64,000 bases of DNA from RGIG1959 sp964564305 (GCA_964564305.1 CAZMAM010000001.1:14954-78953), one strand, 5' to 3'; positions 15,674 through 24,941 are shown, counted from the stretch's first letter. The notes: generated by a model not told the origin, from the letters alone. A program made the numbers and translations.

Positions 15674-15790
15674 GCGCTTTTTTGGTATTTCATGTTTTCT
15701 TGCGTGAAAGGAAACGAAAATCATAAACCCCGCTTACGGAGCGCGAACAAAAGAAATCCGCCGCGGGCGAAAGCGGCTGCAGCCAAACAC

Positions 15791-15995
15791 TCACCGGGGA
15801 GAAATGCCCGGGGCAATCACCGTCTTGCCGTCTTTATCCAGCAAAGGCGTCAATCCGCCGCCAAAGCGGCTTTGGGCTTTGGTAAAACAGATATTGCACG
15901 CCCGTTTCTCTATCCGCCAAAATTTCGACTACGTCCAGCGTAGCGCCGATATGCTTTTGCCTATACACCGTTTCGAACCGGTCCGCCTGCTTCAA
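15791..15995 (-). pseudogene. DUF6440 family small protein, single-base frameshift
   Basis: From a TTG at 15995 (GGAGGG 8 nt upstream) the frame reads DRFETVY, then DRETGVQYLF, and then goes out of frame to a stop at 15834. One frame over, the text continues FGGGLTPLLDKDGKTVI and ends at TGA 15791. Together these match the layout of DUF6440 proteins (RFE-VY, DKETGVNYLF, GGGLTPLLD-DGKP). Dropping one base from the AAAA run at 15884-15887 (TTTT on the coding strand) restores a 67-residue protein. This is either a real frameshift mutation, a slippery site, or a sequencing error in a short homopolymer. Function of the family is unknown. Confidence 0.7.
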
Positions 15996-16076
15996 AGCAA
16001 AATCCCTCCGCATTATGAAAATCTCAAAGCCGCACCGCCAAAAGCGGAACAAGCGGCCTTTCACCTGCGCGATGTC

Positions 16077-16772
16077 TTATGATGATTGTTTTGAATCGCT
16101 CTTTTTGTTTGAAACGCTCTTTTCGGGAACCGGAGCATTTTTTGCGGGAGAGGGCGCCGCTTTTTTGGGAAAGAACGGGAGAAACGTAACCGCCGTCACC
16201 GCAAGGGTAAAGGCAAAATACAGCCAGCGCCCAAGGCGCCAATCGGTTAAAATATCGAACGCGCGCAAAACCGCGCTGTTGTCAAAAGCGTACAGCGTAA
16301 AATAGAGCACAATGGCGGTATTGGCCAACGCAAGGCACCGAAGAATCACGCGATCCGCCCTTTGGCCGTGCGCGGAGGCGGCGACGGCGACCGGAATGAG
16401 AAATACGAGAAGCATCTGCCCGTACATGAGCACCAACGCGGCGTATTGCGCCATGGTATACCCCAAATCGTTGCCCGCGCCCTCGGGGGAGGCCATGGTT
16501 TGCGCCACGGAAAGCACACCCAGCAGGAGCAAACCCGCCGCGGCAATGAGCGGCAATATTCTCGCCGCCAGCCGAAGCGCGCGCACCTCTTCCCAAACCG
16601 TCGCGGCAAGCACCGTAAGCACCAATGCCACGGTGCCCAACACCGCCAGCAGCATCGGGCGGGCATACGCGGAAATGTGAATGCCCACCGCCAAAAGCAA
16701 CTGAATCACCGAAGCGATAAGCAAAATGAGGATAAAAGGCTTTTTGAGGTCCGCGCCCTTATACCCGGCCAT
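16077..16772 (-). CDS. Unknown integral membrane protein, about 6 helices
   Basis: A 231-residue protein that I do not recognise. About six hydrophobic segments alternate with short loops, starting ILILLIASVIQLLLAVGI and ending YFAFTLAVTAVTFLPFF; the C-terminus is a short, charged Ser/Lys-rich tail. The ATG follows a very strong GGGAGGGGGG site 6 nt upstream. It lies between a broken DUF6440 gene and a surface protein gene, none obviously linked to it. GC-rich like the chromosomal core. Confidence 0.65.
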   Translation of the reverse strand: MAGYKGADLKKPFILILLIASVIQLLLAVGIHISAYARPMLLAVLGTVALVLTVLAATVWEEVRALRLAARILPLIAAAGLLLLGVLSVAQTMASPEGAGNDLGYTMAQYAALVLMYGQMLLVFLIPVAVAASAHGQRADRVILRCLALANTAIVLYFTLYAFDNSAVLRAFDILTDWRLGRWLYFAFTLAVTAVTFLPFFPKKAAPSPAKNAPVPEKSVSNKKSDSKQSS

Positions 16773-16962
16773 GTTCGGCCCCCCTCCCTATGCACCCGCG
16801 CTTTTTTGCGCAACCACGCGGGATACACCCGCGAAAAATCAGGGCAGCACAGCACAACGACCGGCCCTTTTTGCGCGTCATTCCGCCCGCCCCCCCCGGA
16901 AAAAGGCCAGCAAAACAAAACAAAGCAAGAAACGGTATATTTAAGAAACGAAATCGCACAAA

Positions 16963-16994
16963 AGCCCGCCCGCGGGCGCTGCCGTGGGCGGGCT
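16963..16994 (-). terminator. Terminator after the QTG surface protein
   Basis: Read on minus, AGCCCGCCC (16986-16994) pairs with GGGCGGGCT (16963-16971), then TTTGTG. Confidence 0.65.
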
Positions 16995-17048
16995 GATGTT
17001 ACCGAAATGTTCCCGGCGCCCCAAAAAGGGCTTGAGGTTTGCGGGAGC

Positions 17049-17891
17049 TTATTTGCTCTTGGCTTTCTTTGACGCAACCGCGCTGACCGTCACAACGGCA
17101 ACCGCCAACGCCGCCACAACCGAGAACAGAACCACGTTGCTCTCGTCGCCGGTCTGAGCGGAACCGCCGCCGACATTGCTGCCGTCGGCCGCTTTGGTGG
17201 TTGTGGTGGGCGCTTGGGTATCGCCGCCGGCAACAGGAGTATATTGCACGTAATCTTTGCCGTCATCGCCCGTAGTATGAGTGGCTTCTTTGTTTGGAAC
17301 AAGGGAAAGATTGTTGACCGTAATGGTACCGGCCTCTCTGCCTTCAATATAAATTGCCGTAATTTCGGACTTTGTAAAAGATCCTCCAGCATTCTCATTC
17401 TGCCATTTGTAATAACCCCACGCATTAATGGCTACCTGATAATCTCCGGCAGGCAGAAAATAATCCTGAACATCATCGACAGTTAATGCCTGTCCGTCTT
17501 TATAAAAGAGGTCAAACCATTCAGCACCCGCAGCAAGCCATTTGTCATTGATGTTATCGCGAATTGTGAACCGAAACGGTACTGTAGCTTGGATATCCAA
17601 CATACAATACAAATCTATATCGCCGTTATTTTCAACCTTCACCGGGATACCCGCACCATAGCAAACATCCGAATCCGGATTTTCTATACCTTCCCAAGGT
17701 TTCTTGACCGTTATAACCAGTTTGCTACCATCCATTGCAACTTCCGAGCCATCAATATCATTAGCGTAAATGGTGGACTCGGAAACACCCTGAGCCAGTA
17801 AATTCGTTGTTTCCGCCGAAACAGAGAGCGCACCCGTCGCAAAGCACACCACCAAGGCGACCGCGAGAATGACGCTTAATACCTTTTTCAT
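17049..17891 (-). CDS. Secreted surface protein with QTG-type anchor
   Basis: A 280-residue exported protein. Signal peptide about 1-27; a single beta-rich module of about 180 residues (rich in Trp, Tyr and Asp, containing PAGDYQVAINAWGYYKW and ITAIYIEGREAGTITV) that resembles a carbohydrate-binding-type fold but is not assignable by eye; a Thr/Gly linker; then AQTGDESN, a hydrophobic segment and KKAKSK. The anchor is the same type as that of the two-cohesin protein ending at 4800. The middle of the gene is visibly more AT-rich than its ends. It is monocistronic, with its own promoter and terminator. Confidence 0.7.
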   Translation of the reverse strand: MKKVLSVILAVALVVCFATGALSVSAETTNLLAQGVSESTIYANDIDGSEVAMDGSKLVITVKKPWEGIENPDSDVCYGAGIPVKVENNGDIDLYCMLDIQATVPFRFTIRDNINDKWLAAGAEWFDLFYKDGQALTVDDVQDYFLPAGDYQVAINAWGYYKWQNENAGGSFTKSEITAIYIEGREAGTITVNNLSLVPNKEATHTTGDDGKDYVQYTPVAGGDTQAPTTTTKAADGSNVGGGSAQTGDESNVVLFSVVAALAVAVVTVSAVASKKAKSK

Positions 17892-17930
17892 TGATCTTTC
17901 CTCCTTTTTATTTCGCTTAAAAGCCTTTTT

Positions 17931-17959
17931 ATTTTACCGCTCACGCGGATAAAATACAA
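17931..17959 (-). promoter_or_regulatory. Promoter of the QTG surface protein
   Basis: Read on minus: TTGTAT (17954-17959), 17-bp spacer, TAAAAT (17931-17936). Confidence 0.55.
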
Positions 17960-18035
17960 CCCTTTCACGGGAAATGGCAGTTTTACACAAGAAAAACCGC
18001 ATATACACGCAAATTTTGCCGGATTCCCCGGTCAT

Positions 18036-18512
18036 TTACCGCGGCAAGCCAATCTCCCGCATCACCGCCTCTTCGTGTTCGCGCATCCGCATGGCGGCAA
18101 TGCCGCCTTTTTCGTGGTCGTAACCCAAAAGATGCAGCATGGAATGCACCACCAAATAGCACATTTCCCGCTCAAAGCTGTGATCGTACTGTTTGGCCTG
18201 AATCGCCGCCTGCTGCGCGGACACCACAATATCCCCCAGCATATAGGCGCCGGTATCCGGATCCTTATCGTACACGCCGTTGTCGCCCAGCGGGAAAGAA
18301 AGGACATCCGTCACTTTGTCTATGTGCCGGTGCTCGCGGTTAATTTCGCGAATCTGCCCGTTATCCACCACGGTGATATCCACCTGCGCGGGGGAACCGA
18401 AATGCTCCTGTTCCAGCGCGGCGTGGCAGCACCGGCGAAGCAGCATACGCATCCCCGTAGGCAGTTTGACCGCCTTTTGATTATCCGTGATGACTACTTT
18501 GACCTTTGACAT
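18036..18512 (-). CDS. ybeY: Endoribonuclease YbeY
   Basis: A 158-residue metal-dependent RNase of the UPF0054 family, involved in 16S rRNA 3' maturation and ribosome quality control. The zinc-binding H-x3-H-x5-H motif is intact as HSMLHLLGYDH near the C-terminus, and the conserved DVLSFPLGD block lies about 40 residues before it. ATG 18512 is chosen because GGAAAGAGG stands just upstream and homologues start near there; the open frame extends back into phoH. It overlaps the end of phoH by 32 bases, the standard phoH-ybeY pairing. Confidence 0.94.
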   Translation of the reverse strand: MSKVKVVITDNQKAVKLPTGMRMLLRRCCHAALEQEHFGSPAQVDITVVDNGQIREINREHRHIDKVTDVLSFPLGDNGVYDKDPDTGAYMLGDIVVSAQQAAIQAKQYDHSFEREMCYLVVHSMLHLLGYDHEKGGIAAMRMREHEEAVMREIGLPR

Positions 18513-19497
18513 GCCGCCTCTTCCTTTCCTGCGCCGGCGCGACGGGGGTCTTTTCCGCCCGTTCGTACGCTTCGATAATCCGCTGCACCAGCGGATGGCG
18601 CACCACATCTCTCGCGGTAAATTCGCAAATCGCGATATCATCGATATTGCGCAAAATCCGCAAAATCTCTTTTAACCCGCTCTTGCGCACATTGGGCAAA
18701 TCAATCTGGGTGATATCCCCGGTCACCACCATCTTGGAGCGAAACCCCAGCCGGGTGAGGAACATCTTCATTTGCTCCGGCGTGGTATTTTGCGCTTCGT
18801 CCAGAATGATGAAGCTGTCGTCCAGCGTGCGCCCGCGCATATACGCCAAGGGCGCAATCTCGATATTTCCGCGTTCCAGATATTTTTGGTAGGTTTCCGC
18901 GCCCAGCATTTCGTACAGCGCGTCGTAGAGCGGGCGCAGGTAAGGGTCCACTTTCGATTGCAAATCCCCGGGCAAAAAACCGAGCTTTTCCCCCGCTTCC
19001 ACGGCGGGGCGGGTGAGGATGATGCGCTCGGTTTCTTTTTCGCGAAACGATTTGACGGCCATGGCCACCGCCAAATAGGTTTTGCCGGTACCGGCGGGGC
19101 CTACCCCAATGGTGACGGTGTGCCCCGCGATGGCTTCCACATACCGACGCTGACCCACGGTTTTGGCCTTCACGGGCGCGCCTTTCGCGGTGACCGCCAC
19201 ATTGCCGGAAAGCAACAAATCCACATCGCAATCTTCGCCCGCGTCCACCAAAGACATCACATACCGCACCCGCTGGGCGTTCGGCTGTTCCCCGCTCCCA
19301 ATCAGGTGCAGCAGCGCTTCCGCCGCGCGACCGGCCCGTTCCACCGCCTGCGGTTCGCCGCTTATATGAATATCTGAACCCCGGTTGGTGATATCCACCC
19401 CGTAATGGCGCTCGATTAACCGGATATTTTCATCAAAATTGCCGAAAAGCGCAATCGCCTGTTCCATGCGGTTCACGCTCACCGCCCGCTCAGCCAT
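18481..19497 (-). CDS. phoH: PhoH-like ATPase
   Basis: A 338-residue PhoH/PhoL protein. The N-terminal region (about 1-110) contains a KH-like segment, and the ATPase domain has P-loop GPAGTGKT at about 134-141 and Walker B SFIILDEAQN. Family members couple to YbeY in RNA processing; the next gene overlaps and is ybeY. In other Firmicutes dgkA, era and recO follow, but here the cluster stops after ybeY. The ATG follows GGAGG 6 nt upstream and a sigma-A type promoter lies at 19602-19630. Confidence 0.93.
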   Translation of the reverse strand: MAERAVSVNRMEQAIALFGNFDENIRLIERHYGVDITNRGSDIHISGEPQAVERAGRAAEALLHLIGSGEQPNAQRVRYVMSLVDAGEDCDVDLLLSGNVAVTAKGAPVKAKTVGQRRYVEAIAGHTVTIGVGPAGTGKTYLAVAMAVKSFREKETERIILTRPAVEAGEKLGFLPGDLQSKVDPYLRPLYDALYEMLGAETYQKYLERGNIEIAPLAYMRGRTLDDSFIILDEAQNTTPEQMKMFLTRLGFRSKMVVTGDITQIDLPNVRKSGLKEILRILRNIDDIAICEFTARDVVRHPLVQRIIEAYERAEKTPVAPAQERKRRHVKGQSSHHG

Positions 19498-19601
19498 CTT
19501 CGCCCTCCGCTAAACCGCTGCGCAAAGAGGAAACCGGCAAGAAGCTCTTTTGATGTTTCCGTACGCGAATTTTCATACTCCTTCATTCTCTTTCGCGGCA
19601 A

Positions 19602-19630
19602 AGTATATCACTTCTTTTTGCGCTTGTCAT
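19602..19630 (-). promoter_or_regulatory. phoH-ybeY promoter
   Basis: Read on minus: ATGACA (19625-19630), 17-bp spacer, TATACT (19602-19607). Confidence 0.65.
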
Positions 19631-19754
19631 TAAAAGATTTGTAGAATTTTGCCTTTAATTCCTCATTTCAGGGTGTAATTTTGCACAAAAAGAGAATTTT
19701 GCCCGGCAGCTTTTTTTGAAAATCCATAGATTTTTTTATTACAAAATGATGCAT

Positions 19755-20627
19755 TTATCCCGCTTCGTGGTTCATCAGCAAAGCGTTTTGCAATTTGGCT
19801 GCGGTGACGGTATTTTTCAGCAGCATGGCGATGGTCATGGGGCCAACGCCTCCGGGGACGGGCGTAATGTACCCCGCGACCGGCTCCACGGCGGCAAAAT
19901 CCACATCGCCGCACAATTTTCCGTTTTCGTCCCGGTTCATTCCGACATCTATCACGGCGGCGCCGGGCTTGACCATATCGGCGGTGATGAATTTCGGCCT
20001 GCCCACCGCCGCCACCAAAATATCCGCTTCGCGGCAAACGGCGGGCAAATCCCGGGTTTTGGAATGGCACACGGTGACCGTCCCGTTTTGATGCAGCAGC
20101 AGCATGGCCATCGGCTTTCCGACAATATTGCTGCGGCCCACCACCACGCACCGCTTGCCTTCCACCGCAATATCACAGGCGCGGAGCATCTCCATCACGC
20201 CGGCGGGCGTACAGGGCAGGAACGCGTAATCCCCCAGCATGACCCGCCCGACATTCTGCGCGTGAAAAGCGTCCACGTCTTTTTGCGGGTCGATCGCTTC
20301 TATCACCGCTTTGGCGGACAATCCCTCCGGAAGCGGCAACTGGCAGAGAATGCCGTTGATATCGCTGCGGCCGTTTAGGCTCGCCACCAAGGCCAGCAAT
20401 TCCTCTTCGGACGTATCGGCGGGCAGGGCAAATTCCTCGGAATAAATGCCCGCCTGCGCGCACGCCTTCTTTTTGTTGTTGACGTATACGCGGGACGCCG
20501 GATCGTCCCCCACGATAATCACCGCAAGGCCCGGCACAATGCCCTTTGTTTTTAACCGGGCCGTCTCCTCGGCAATTTGCAGGCGCACTTTCGCGCTGAT
20601 TTGCTTGCCGTCAATCACCGTTGCCAT
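19755..20627 (-). CDS. folD: Bifunctional methylenetetrahydrofolate dehydrogenase/cyclohydrolase
   Basis: A 290-residue FolD that interconverts 5,10-methylene-THF and 10-formyl-THF in the cytoplasm. Visible are the catalytic YVNNKKKAC lysine region (about 49-57), the GILCQLPLPEG motif, the nucleotide-binding VVVGRSNIVGKPMA, and the C-terminal TPVPGGVGPMT signature. It is the last gene of the yfmF-yfmH-lgt-folD operon and its start overlaps the end of lgt by 17 bases; AAAAGGAG lies upstream of the ATG. It may feed one-carbon units to the metF/metH genes elsewhere in the window. Confidence 0.96.
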   Translation of the reverse strand: MATVIDGKQISAKVRLQIAEETARLKTKGIVPGLAVIIVGDDPASRVYVNNKKKACAQAGIYSEEFALPADTSEEELLALVASLNGRSDINGILCQLPLPEGLSAKAVIEAIDPQKDVDAFHAQNVGRVMLGDYAFLPCTPAGVMEMLRACDIAVEGKRCVVVGRSNIVGKPMAMLLLHQNGTVTVCHSKTRDLPAVCREADILVAAVGRPKFITADMVKPGAAVIDVGMNRDENGKLCGDVDFAAVEPVAGYITPVPGGVGPMTIAMLLKNTVTAAKLQNALLMNHEAG

Positions 20628-21648
20628 CGCTTATGTGCTCCTTTTCGGCTGAATTTTCGACTGAATTTTCCCCAAGGTTTTCTTCGGATTTCCGCGCGAA
20701 AGCGTCTTTTTCGGTACTCTCCGGGCGCTCACCGGGAGGCGGCTCTTGCGGCTGCGCTTCCGCCTCTGATTTTATCTCTTCGGCAGGCCCGGGAGCAACG
20801 CCGGTATCCGCGACCGGTTTTGCCGCCCTTTTGCGCAAAAAAACCAAAAGCGCCGCTCCCGCGAAGACGGACAGCACCGCCACCAGCTGGGAAACCTTCA
20901 CCGGCCCAAGCATAAGACTGTCTGAACGCAGGGCTTCTATCCAGGCGCGCCCGAGGCCGTACCAGATGAGATAACACGCGAATGTCTGGCCGCGCACGGC
21001 AAAGAGACGCTTGGAGAGCAAATGCAGCACCAAAAACCCCAGCGCGCACCAAAGAGATTCGTATAAAAATGTGGGGTGAACGGGGGCGGTTTGATCCGCC
21101 ACCACGCCGTGGGCGCCGGTTTGAATGATATCCCCCGTCATGCCCCAAGGCAGCGTTGTATTCCCGCCGTAGGCTTCCTGATTGAAGAAATTGCCCCAGC
21201 GGCCTATGGCCTGACCGATTAAAAACCCCAGCGACGCCAAATCCAGCACCGCAAGCGTATGCACTTTGCGCAGCCGGCACATAATCGGCGCGCAGAGAAA
21301 CGCGCCGATTAGCCCGCCGTAAATGGCTAAGCCCCCGTCCCAAATCGCGAAAATCTTCGCGGGATGCGCCATATACCCGGCCCAGTCGTAAAAAATCACA
21401 TAGTAGAGCCGCGCGCCGATAATCGCCGCCACGGCGCTGACCAGCACCACATCCAGCAAACGGTCGCGATTGACCCCGAGCTTTTTGGAAACGCAGCACG
21501 CGTACACCACCGCCAGCAAAAACCCCAAGGCGATGCACACCCCGTAAAACCGGATATCCACCGTGTGCCCGAACAGCGAAAAAGTCACCAGCGACTGCGG
21601 GAGGGAAAAAGTCCAGTTGAGGGCGGGAAAGGAAATCCAGTGCCGCAT
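20611..21648 (-). CDS. lgt: Prolipoprotein diacylglyceryl transferase
   Basis: A 345-residue membrane enzyme that adds diacylglycerol to the lipobox cysteine of lipoproteins. The first roughly 270 residues have seven membrane helices and the family signature IGQAIGRWGNFFNQEAYGG; the essential H in the early HTVDIRFYG block and the Y/R pairs are present. The last roughly 75 residues are a hydrophilic, Glu/Pro-rich tail (from about APGPAEEIK) that ordinary Lgt lacks. ATG 21648 overlaps the yfmH stop by one base (TAATG). Its substrates in this window include the lipoproteins at 28563, 37365 and 37914. Confidence 0.95.
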   Translation of the reverse strand: MRHWISFPALNWTFSLPQSLVTFSLFGHTVDIRFYGVCIALGFLLAVVYACCVSKKLGVNRDRLLDVVLVSAVAAIIGARLYYVIFYDWAGYMAHPAKIFAIWDGGLAIYGGLIGAFLCAPIMCRLRKVHTLAVLDLASLGFLIGQAIGRWGNFFNQEAYGGNTTLPWGMTGDIIQTGAHGVVADQTAPVHPTFLYESLWCALGFLVLHLLSKRLFAVRGQTFACYLIWYGLGRAWIEALRSDSLMLGPVKVSQLVAVLSVFAGAALLVFLRKRAAKPVADTGVAPGPAEEIKSEAEAQPQEPPPGERPESTEKDAFARKSEENLGENSVENSAEKEHISDGNGD

Positions 21649-22913
21649 TACGACTCTCCCCAGACCACCGACAGGGCCCCCTGAGAAGGCAGCATCCATT
21701 TTTCGAAAATTTCCCGCACATCCGAAACCGTCAGCGCGCGAATGGCCTGAGTCAGTTCCCCGGGTTCCCGCCCGGCAAAATGATCCTCCATTACATCGAG
21801 CGCGCAGCTTTCGATATGATTGGCGCCGGAGAATTGATGACCCAGCATGGCGGCGCGGCATTCCGCAAACCGCTCTTCGTCCACGCCCTGTTCACGAACC
21901 CGGGTAATGGCCGCGTTGATTTCCCGCGCGACGGTTTTCGGCTCGCTGCTTTCCCCGGCAAAGAGGAACAGCGCGTACCCGCGCCCATCCAAAAATTCGC
22001 CCTCGAATTCATCGGTAATCAGGCCGCGCTTGAGCAAATCCGCGTACAACGGGGAGGATTCCGCGGAAAGCAGCATCGCCGCCGCGTGCGCGGCCGCCAA
22101 TGTTCTGGGCGGCTGAATCATCACATCGACGGGGCATTTATACCCCAAACAAAAGAGCGGCGCAGAAACCGGCATACGCAGTTCGATATATGTTTGCACG
22201 GGGGTTTGGGGCTCTTTGGGCACTTCTCTTTGCAAGGACAGGGGTTCGGCCTTTTTGAGCACCCGGTCGCAAACCGAAAGCACGCTCTCTGTGGTGACGT
22301 TGCCCGAGACCGCCAGCACCATATTGTGCAGATTATAAAACGTGCGGTAGCATCCGTACAGCAGTTCCGGCGTGATATGCGAAATGGATTCTTCTGTCCC
22401 GGCAATGTCTATGCGCACGGGATGGGACGCGTACAGAACCGTCAGCAGATTGGAAAGCACCCGCCAGTCCGGCTCGTCGTTTCTCATGCGAATTTCCTGG
22501 CCGATAATACCCTGTTCCTTTTGCACCGTCTGCTCGGTAAAATACGGCCTTTGCACAAAATCCAGCAAAATCTCCAAAGACGCCTCAAATTGATCGGTAC
22601 AGGTAAAATGATACGCGGTTTGATCGAAGCTGGTAAAGGCGTTGGCTTTGGCGCCGGTTTTAGCATACCGGGCAAAAGCGTGGCAATCCTCGTTTTCAAA
22701 CAGCTTATGCTCCAAATAATGCGCAATCCCCGCGGGAACTTCCACCCGTTTTCCGTCCAGAACATACGCGGTATCCACCGAACCGTAGCGGGTTCCGAAC
22801 ACCGCGAAAGCGCCGCGATAATCGGCTTTCGGGTAAACGTAAACGGTCAGCCCGGACGGATGATCGATTCTCTGCACGGTTTCGCCCGTGGCAAGGGTAA
22901 CTGTTTTATTCAT
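21648..22913 (-). CDS. yfmH: M16 family metallopeptidase, YfmH type
   Basis: A 421-residue pitrilysin-family protein. The inverted zinc motif HxxEH is intact as H65-Y-L-E68-H69 in AGIAHYLEHKLFE, with further ligands expected near 140 in GIIGQEIRMRNDEPD. Together with YfmF it makes an active/inactive M16 pair; in Bacillus these two genes are associated with EF-P 5-aminopentanol modification, but the substrate is not proven here. It starts 6 bases after yfmF ends and overlaps lgt by one base. Confidence 0.88.
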   Translation of the reverse strand: MNKTVTLATGETVQRIDHPSGLTVYVYPKADYRGAFAVFGTRYGSVDTAYVLDGKRVEVPAGIAHYLEHKLFENEDCHAFARYAKTGAKANAFTSFDQTAYHFTCTDQFEASLEILLDFVQRPYFTEQTVQKEQGIIGQEIRMRNDEPDWRVLSNLLTVLYASHPVRIDIAGTEESISHITPELLYGCYRTFYNLHNMVLAVSGNVTTESVLSVCDRVLKKAEPLSLQREVPKEPQTPVQTYIELRMPVSAPLFCLGYKCPVDVMIQPPRTLAAAHAAAMLLSAESSPLYADLLKRGLITDEFEGEFLDGRGYALFLFAGESSEPKTVAREINAAITRVREQGVDEERFAECRAAMLGHQFSGANHIESCALDVMEDHFAGREPGELTQAIRALTVSDVREIFEKWMLPSQGALSVVWGES

Positions 22914-22919
22914 ATTTCT

Positions 22920-24185
22920 TTACCGCTCCTTCGGAATCAAAGTATAAATACAATCGCTTTGAAGGGTTTCGGCCGCCCGCAAAACCTGTTCGCGGGTCAC
23001 CGCCGCAACGTCATTCACCGTTTCTTCGGGCGTTTTCCATTCCCCGCACCCTTGAGCGGCGTACCAGGCCGCGAGGGCCTCGGCGGAATCCCCCGATTCC
23101 CGCAGGGCATCCGTCACCGCAAGGCGCGCTTGTTCCAAATCGTCATCGCTGAAATCCCCGCCGCGCAGCCTTTGCATCTGGCAGGAAATCTCCTCACGCG
23201 CCAAATCGAGCTTTTCCCGATCGACGCCGCTGTCGATGAGCATCACGCCCTTGAGCCGGTCGTAAACCGCGCTGCAATAATAACACAAGCTCAGTTTTTC
23301 CCGCACATTTTGAAACAGCAGCGATTGCGGCGTTCCGCCCAAAATGGCCACCGCCAGACGCATCGCGCCGCTCAGCGGATGCTCGCCGGCAATCTCGGTG
23401 CGGTACCCCATCACCAACCGGCACTGATCGACATCCATCGCTTCTTCCCGCTGCGCCAACTGTTCTTTCGCGGGCAGATGCACGATGTTCGGAATGGCAA
23501 CGGGACTTCTGTGCGAAAGCTTTTGCGCAAAAACCTCCGCTATGGCCGAAGCATCCGAGCTGCCCTGATAGAGAATTTTCACCGTGGCGTGCGCCAAACA
23601 ATCCCGCCACGCCTCGGTAACGTCTTTCGGGGTCAGCGCGGCAACCTGTTCGGGCGTTCCGTAAACCGGCACGGCGTACGGTTCCCCTTCGCAAAGCAGA
23701 CGCTCGCATTGCAAGCGGGCATAACGGCGTTTGTCGTTAATCTGCGCCGCGATGGCCTGAAGCATAATGCGCTTTTCCTGCTCCACGGCGTCTTCGGCAA
23801 ACAGCCCGTTTTGCAGCGGCGGATCAAACAACAGGGAAAGCAGCAATTGCGCGCACGGTTCGGATACCGGATTTTCACCTTGCACGAAACGGTCTTCAAG
23901 GCAAGTCATGGAAAGGGTCAGCATTTGGGTTTCCCCCACGCGGGAAACCGAAGCGTCTGCCTGCGCCCCGTAAAGCCTATCGAGCGCGCGGTGAAAAGCG
24001 GAAAAATCGGGATATGCCGCGCAGCCCCGGCGCAGCATAAAAGGCACCAGCGCGTATTTCCCGGCCGTTTCGGCACGCAGAGGCAAATACATATTCACGG
24101 TTAACCGGGCGGTGGTAAAGCGCGTTTCCGGAAGGTTCAGAAAAGTAACGCCTTCCCTGCGAAACAACTCAAGCGGTTTATTCAA
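22920..24185 (-). CDS. yfmF: M16 family peptidase-like protein without zinc motif, YfmF type
   Basis: A 421-residue pitrilysin-like protein with the same fold as its neighbour but no HxxEH: the corresponding place reads LVPFMLRRGCAAYPDFSAF. Non-catalytic M16 partners usually pair with an active subunit, here yfmH just downstream. It starts with TTG at 24185 behind GGAGGAGGAG and heads the yfmF-yfmH-lgt-folD operon; a promoter is seen at 24238-24266. Confidence 0.86.
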   Translation of the reverse strand: MNKPLELFRREGVTFLNLPETRFTTARLTVNMYLPLRAETAGKYALVPFMLRRGCAAYPDFSAFHRALDRLYGAQADASVSRVGETQMLTLSMTCLEDRFVQGENPVSEPCAQLLLSLLFDPPLQNGLFAEDAVEQEKRIMLQAIAAQINDKRRYARLQCERLLCEGEPYAVPVYGTPEQVAALTPKDVTEAWRDCLAHATVKILYQGSSDASAIAEVFAQKLSHRSPVAIPNIVHLPAKEQLAQREEAMDVDQCRLVMGYRTEIAGEHPLSGAMRLAVAILGGTPQSLLFQNVREKLSLCYYCSAVYDRLKGVMLIDSGVDREKLDLAREEISCQMQRLRGGDFSDDDLEQARLAVTDALRESGDSAEALAAWYAAQGCGEWKTPEETVNDVAAVTREQVLRAAETLQSDCIYTLIPKER

Positions 24186-24237
24186 AGCAACTCCTCCTCC
24201 ACTCTAATGAGCTCTGCTGAACAAGTTCTACCCGTTC

Positions 24238-24266
24238 AGTATACCATGCCGCCCGACAAAATGCAA
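24238..24266 (-). promoter_or_regulatory. yfmF operon promoter
   Basis: Read on minus: TTGCAT (24261-24266), 17-bp spacer, TATACT (24238-24243). Confidence 0.65.
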
Positions 24267-24394
24267 AGTTTTCGGGCAATTTTTCAATTTTTCTGAAGAT
24301 ATAATAAATACAAAAAATATCGCGCATAACGCCTAATGCGCCTGCGCGACCGAATTTACGCCGGAATGCCTAAAAAAATTTGCCGACACAAAAA

Positions 24395-24420
24395 GCCGCC
24401 GGATAAGCGGCGGCCTTTTT
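24395..24420. terminator. Terminator after ptsH
   Basis: GCCGCCG at 24395-24401 pairs with CGGCGGC at 24408-24414, flanked by AAAA and TTTTT, so it works in both directions; on minus it ends the HPr transcript. Confidence 0.85.
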
Positions 24421-24449
24421 CATTTTCGTGTGAAGTTTTCGCCAATGGA

Positions 24450-24713
24450 TCACTCCGTAAAGCCGGACTGCACCAGCGCGACCAGTGCGTCCACGGCGGC
24501 TTCCTCATCCGGCCCGTCCGCAATAATGCGGATGTCAGTGCCGCCGACAATGCCCAGGGACAACACCCCGAGCAGGCTTTTGGCGTTGACGCGGCGTTCC
24601 TCTTTTTCTACCCAGATAGACGATTTGAACTCGTTCGCCTTCTGAATGAAAAACGTGGCGGGACGCGCGTGCAACCCCACTTGGTTCTGAACCATGACAT
24701 CTTTCACAACCAT
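24450..24713 (-). CDS. ptsH: Phosphocarrier protein HPr
   Basis: An 87-residue HPr. The site phosphorylated by enzyme I is H15 in VGLHARPAT, and the regulatory serine S46 is present in AKSLLGVL, so it can act both in PTS sugar uptake and in HPr-kinase/CcpA control. The presence of H15 excludes the HPr-like Crh. ATG 24713 is where homologues begin; the frame upstream is not coding. It is monocistronic here, not beside ptsI, with its own promoter and terminator. Confidence 0.95.
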   Translation of the reverse strand: MVVKDVMVQNQVGLHARPATFFIQKANEFKSSIWVEKEERRVNAKSLLGVLSLGIVGGTDIRIIADGPDEEAAVDALVALVQSGFTE

Positions 24714-24783
24714 AAAGAATCGAACTCCTTTTTCGCTCGCGACAACCGACCGACGGTTGCCGAATGGGTCAACGAACAGTGCT

Positions 24784-24811
24784 ATTATATCACAAAACCC
24801 AAACGCGTCAA
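24784..24811 (-). promoter_or_regulatory. ptsH promoter
   Basis: Read on minus: TTGACG (24806-24811), 16-bp spacer, TATAAT (24784-24789). Confidence 0.8.
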
Positions 24812-24941
24812 ATGATTTTCCCGGGATTTTGCCGGTTTGACGCAATTTTGGTCAACTGCCTTATTTTATAAACATAGCGCCCGAAGCAATTGGGCAATCT
24901 TGCTATAATTTGACGACGAGTTTTTCACAAGGAACTGAAAC

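Noticed and set aside
21780..24104. 774-codon plus-strand frame opposite yfmF and yfmH
   Set aside because: His/Arg/Gly-rich mirror of two clear M16 genes that have starts, overlaps and a shared promoter on the minus strand.
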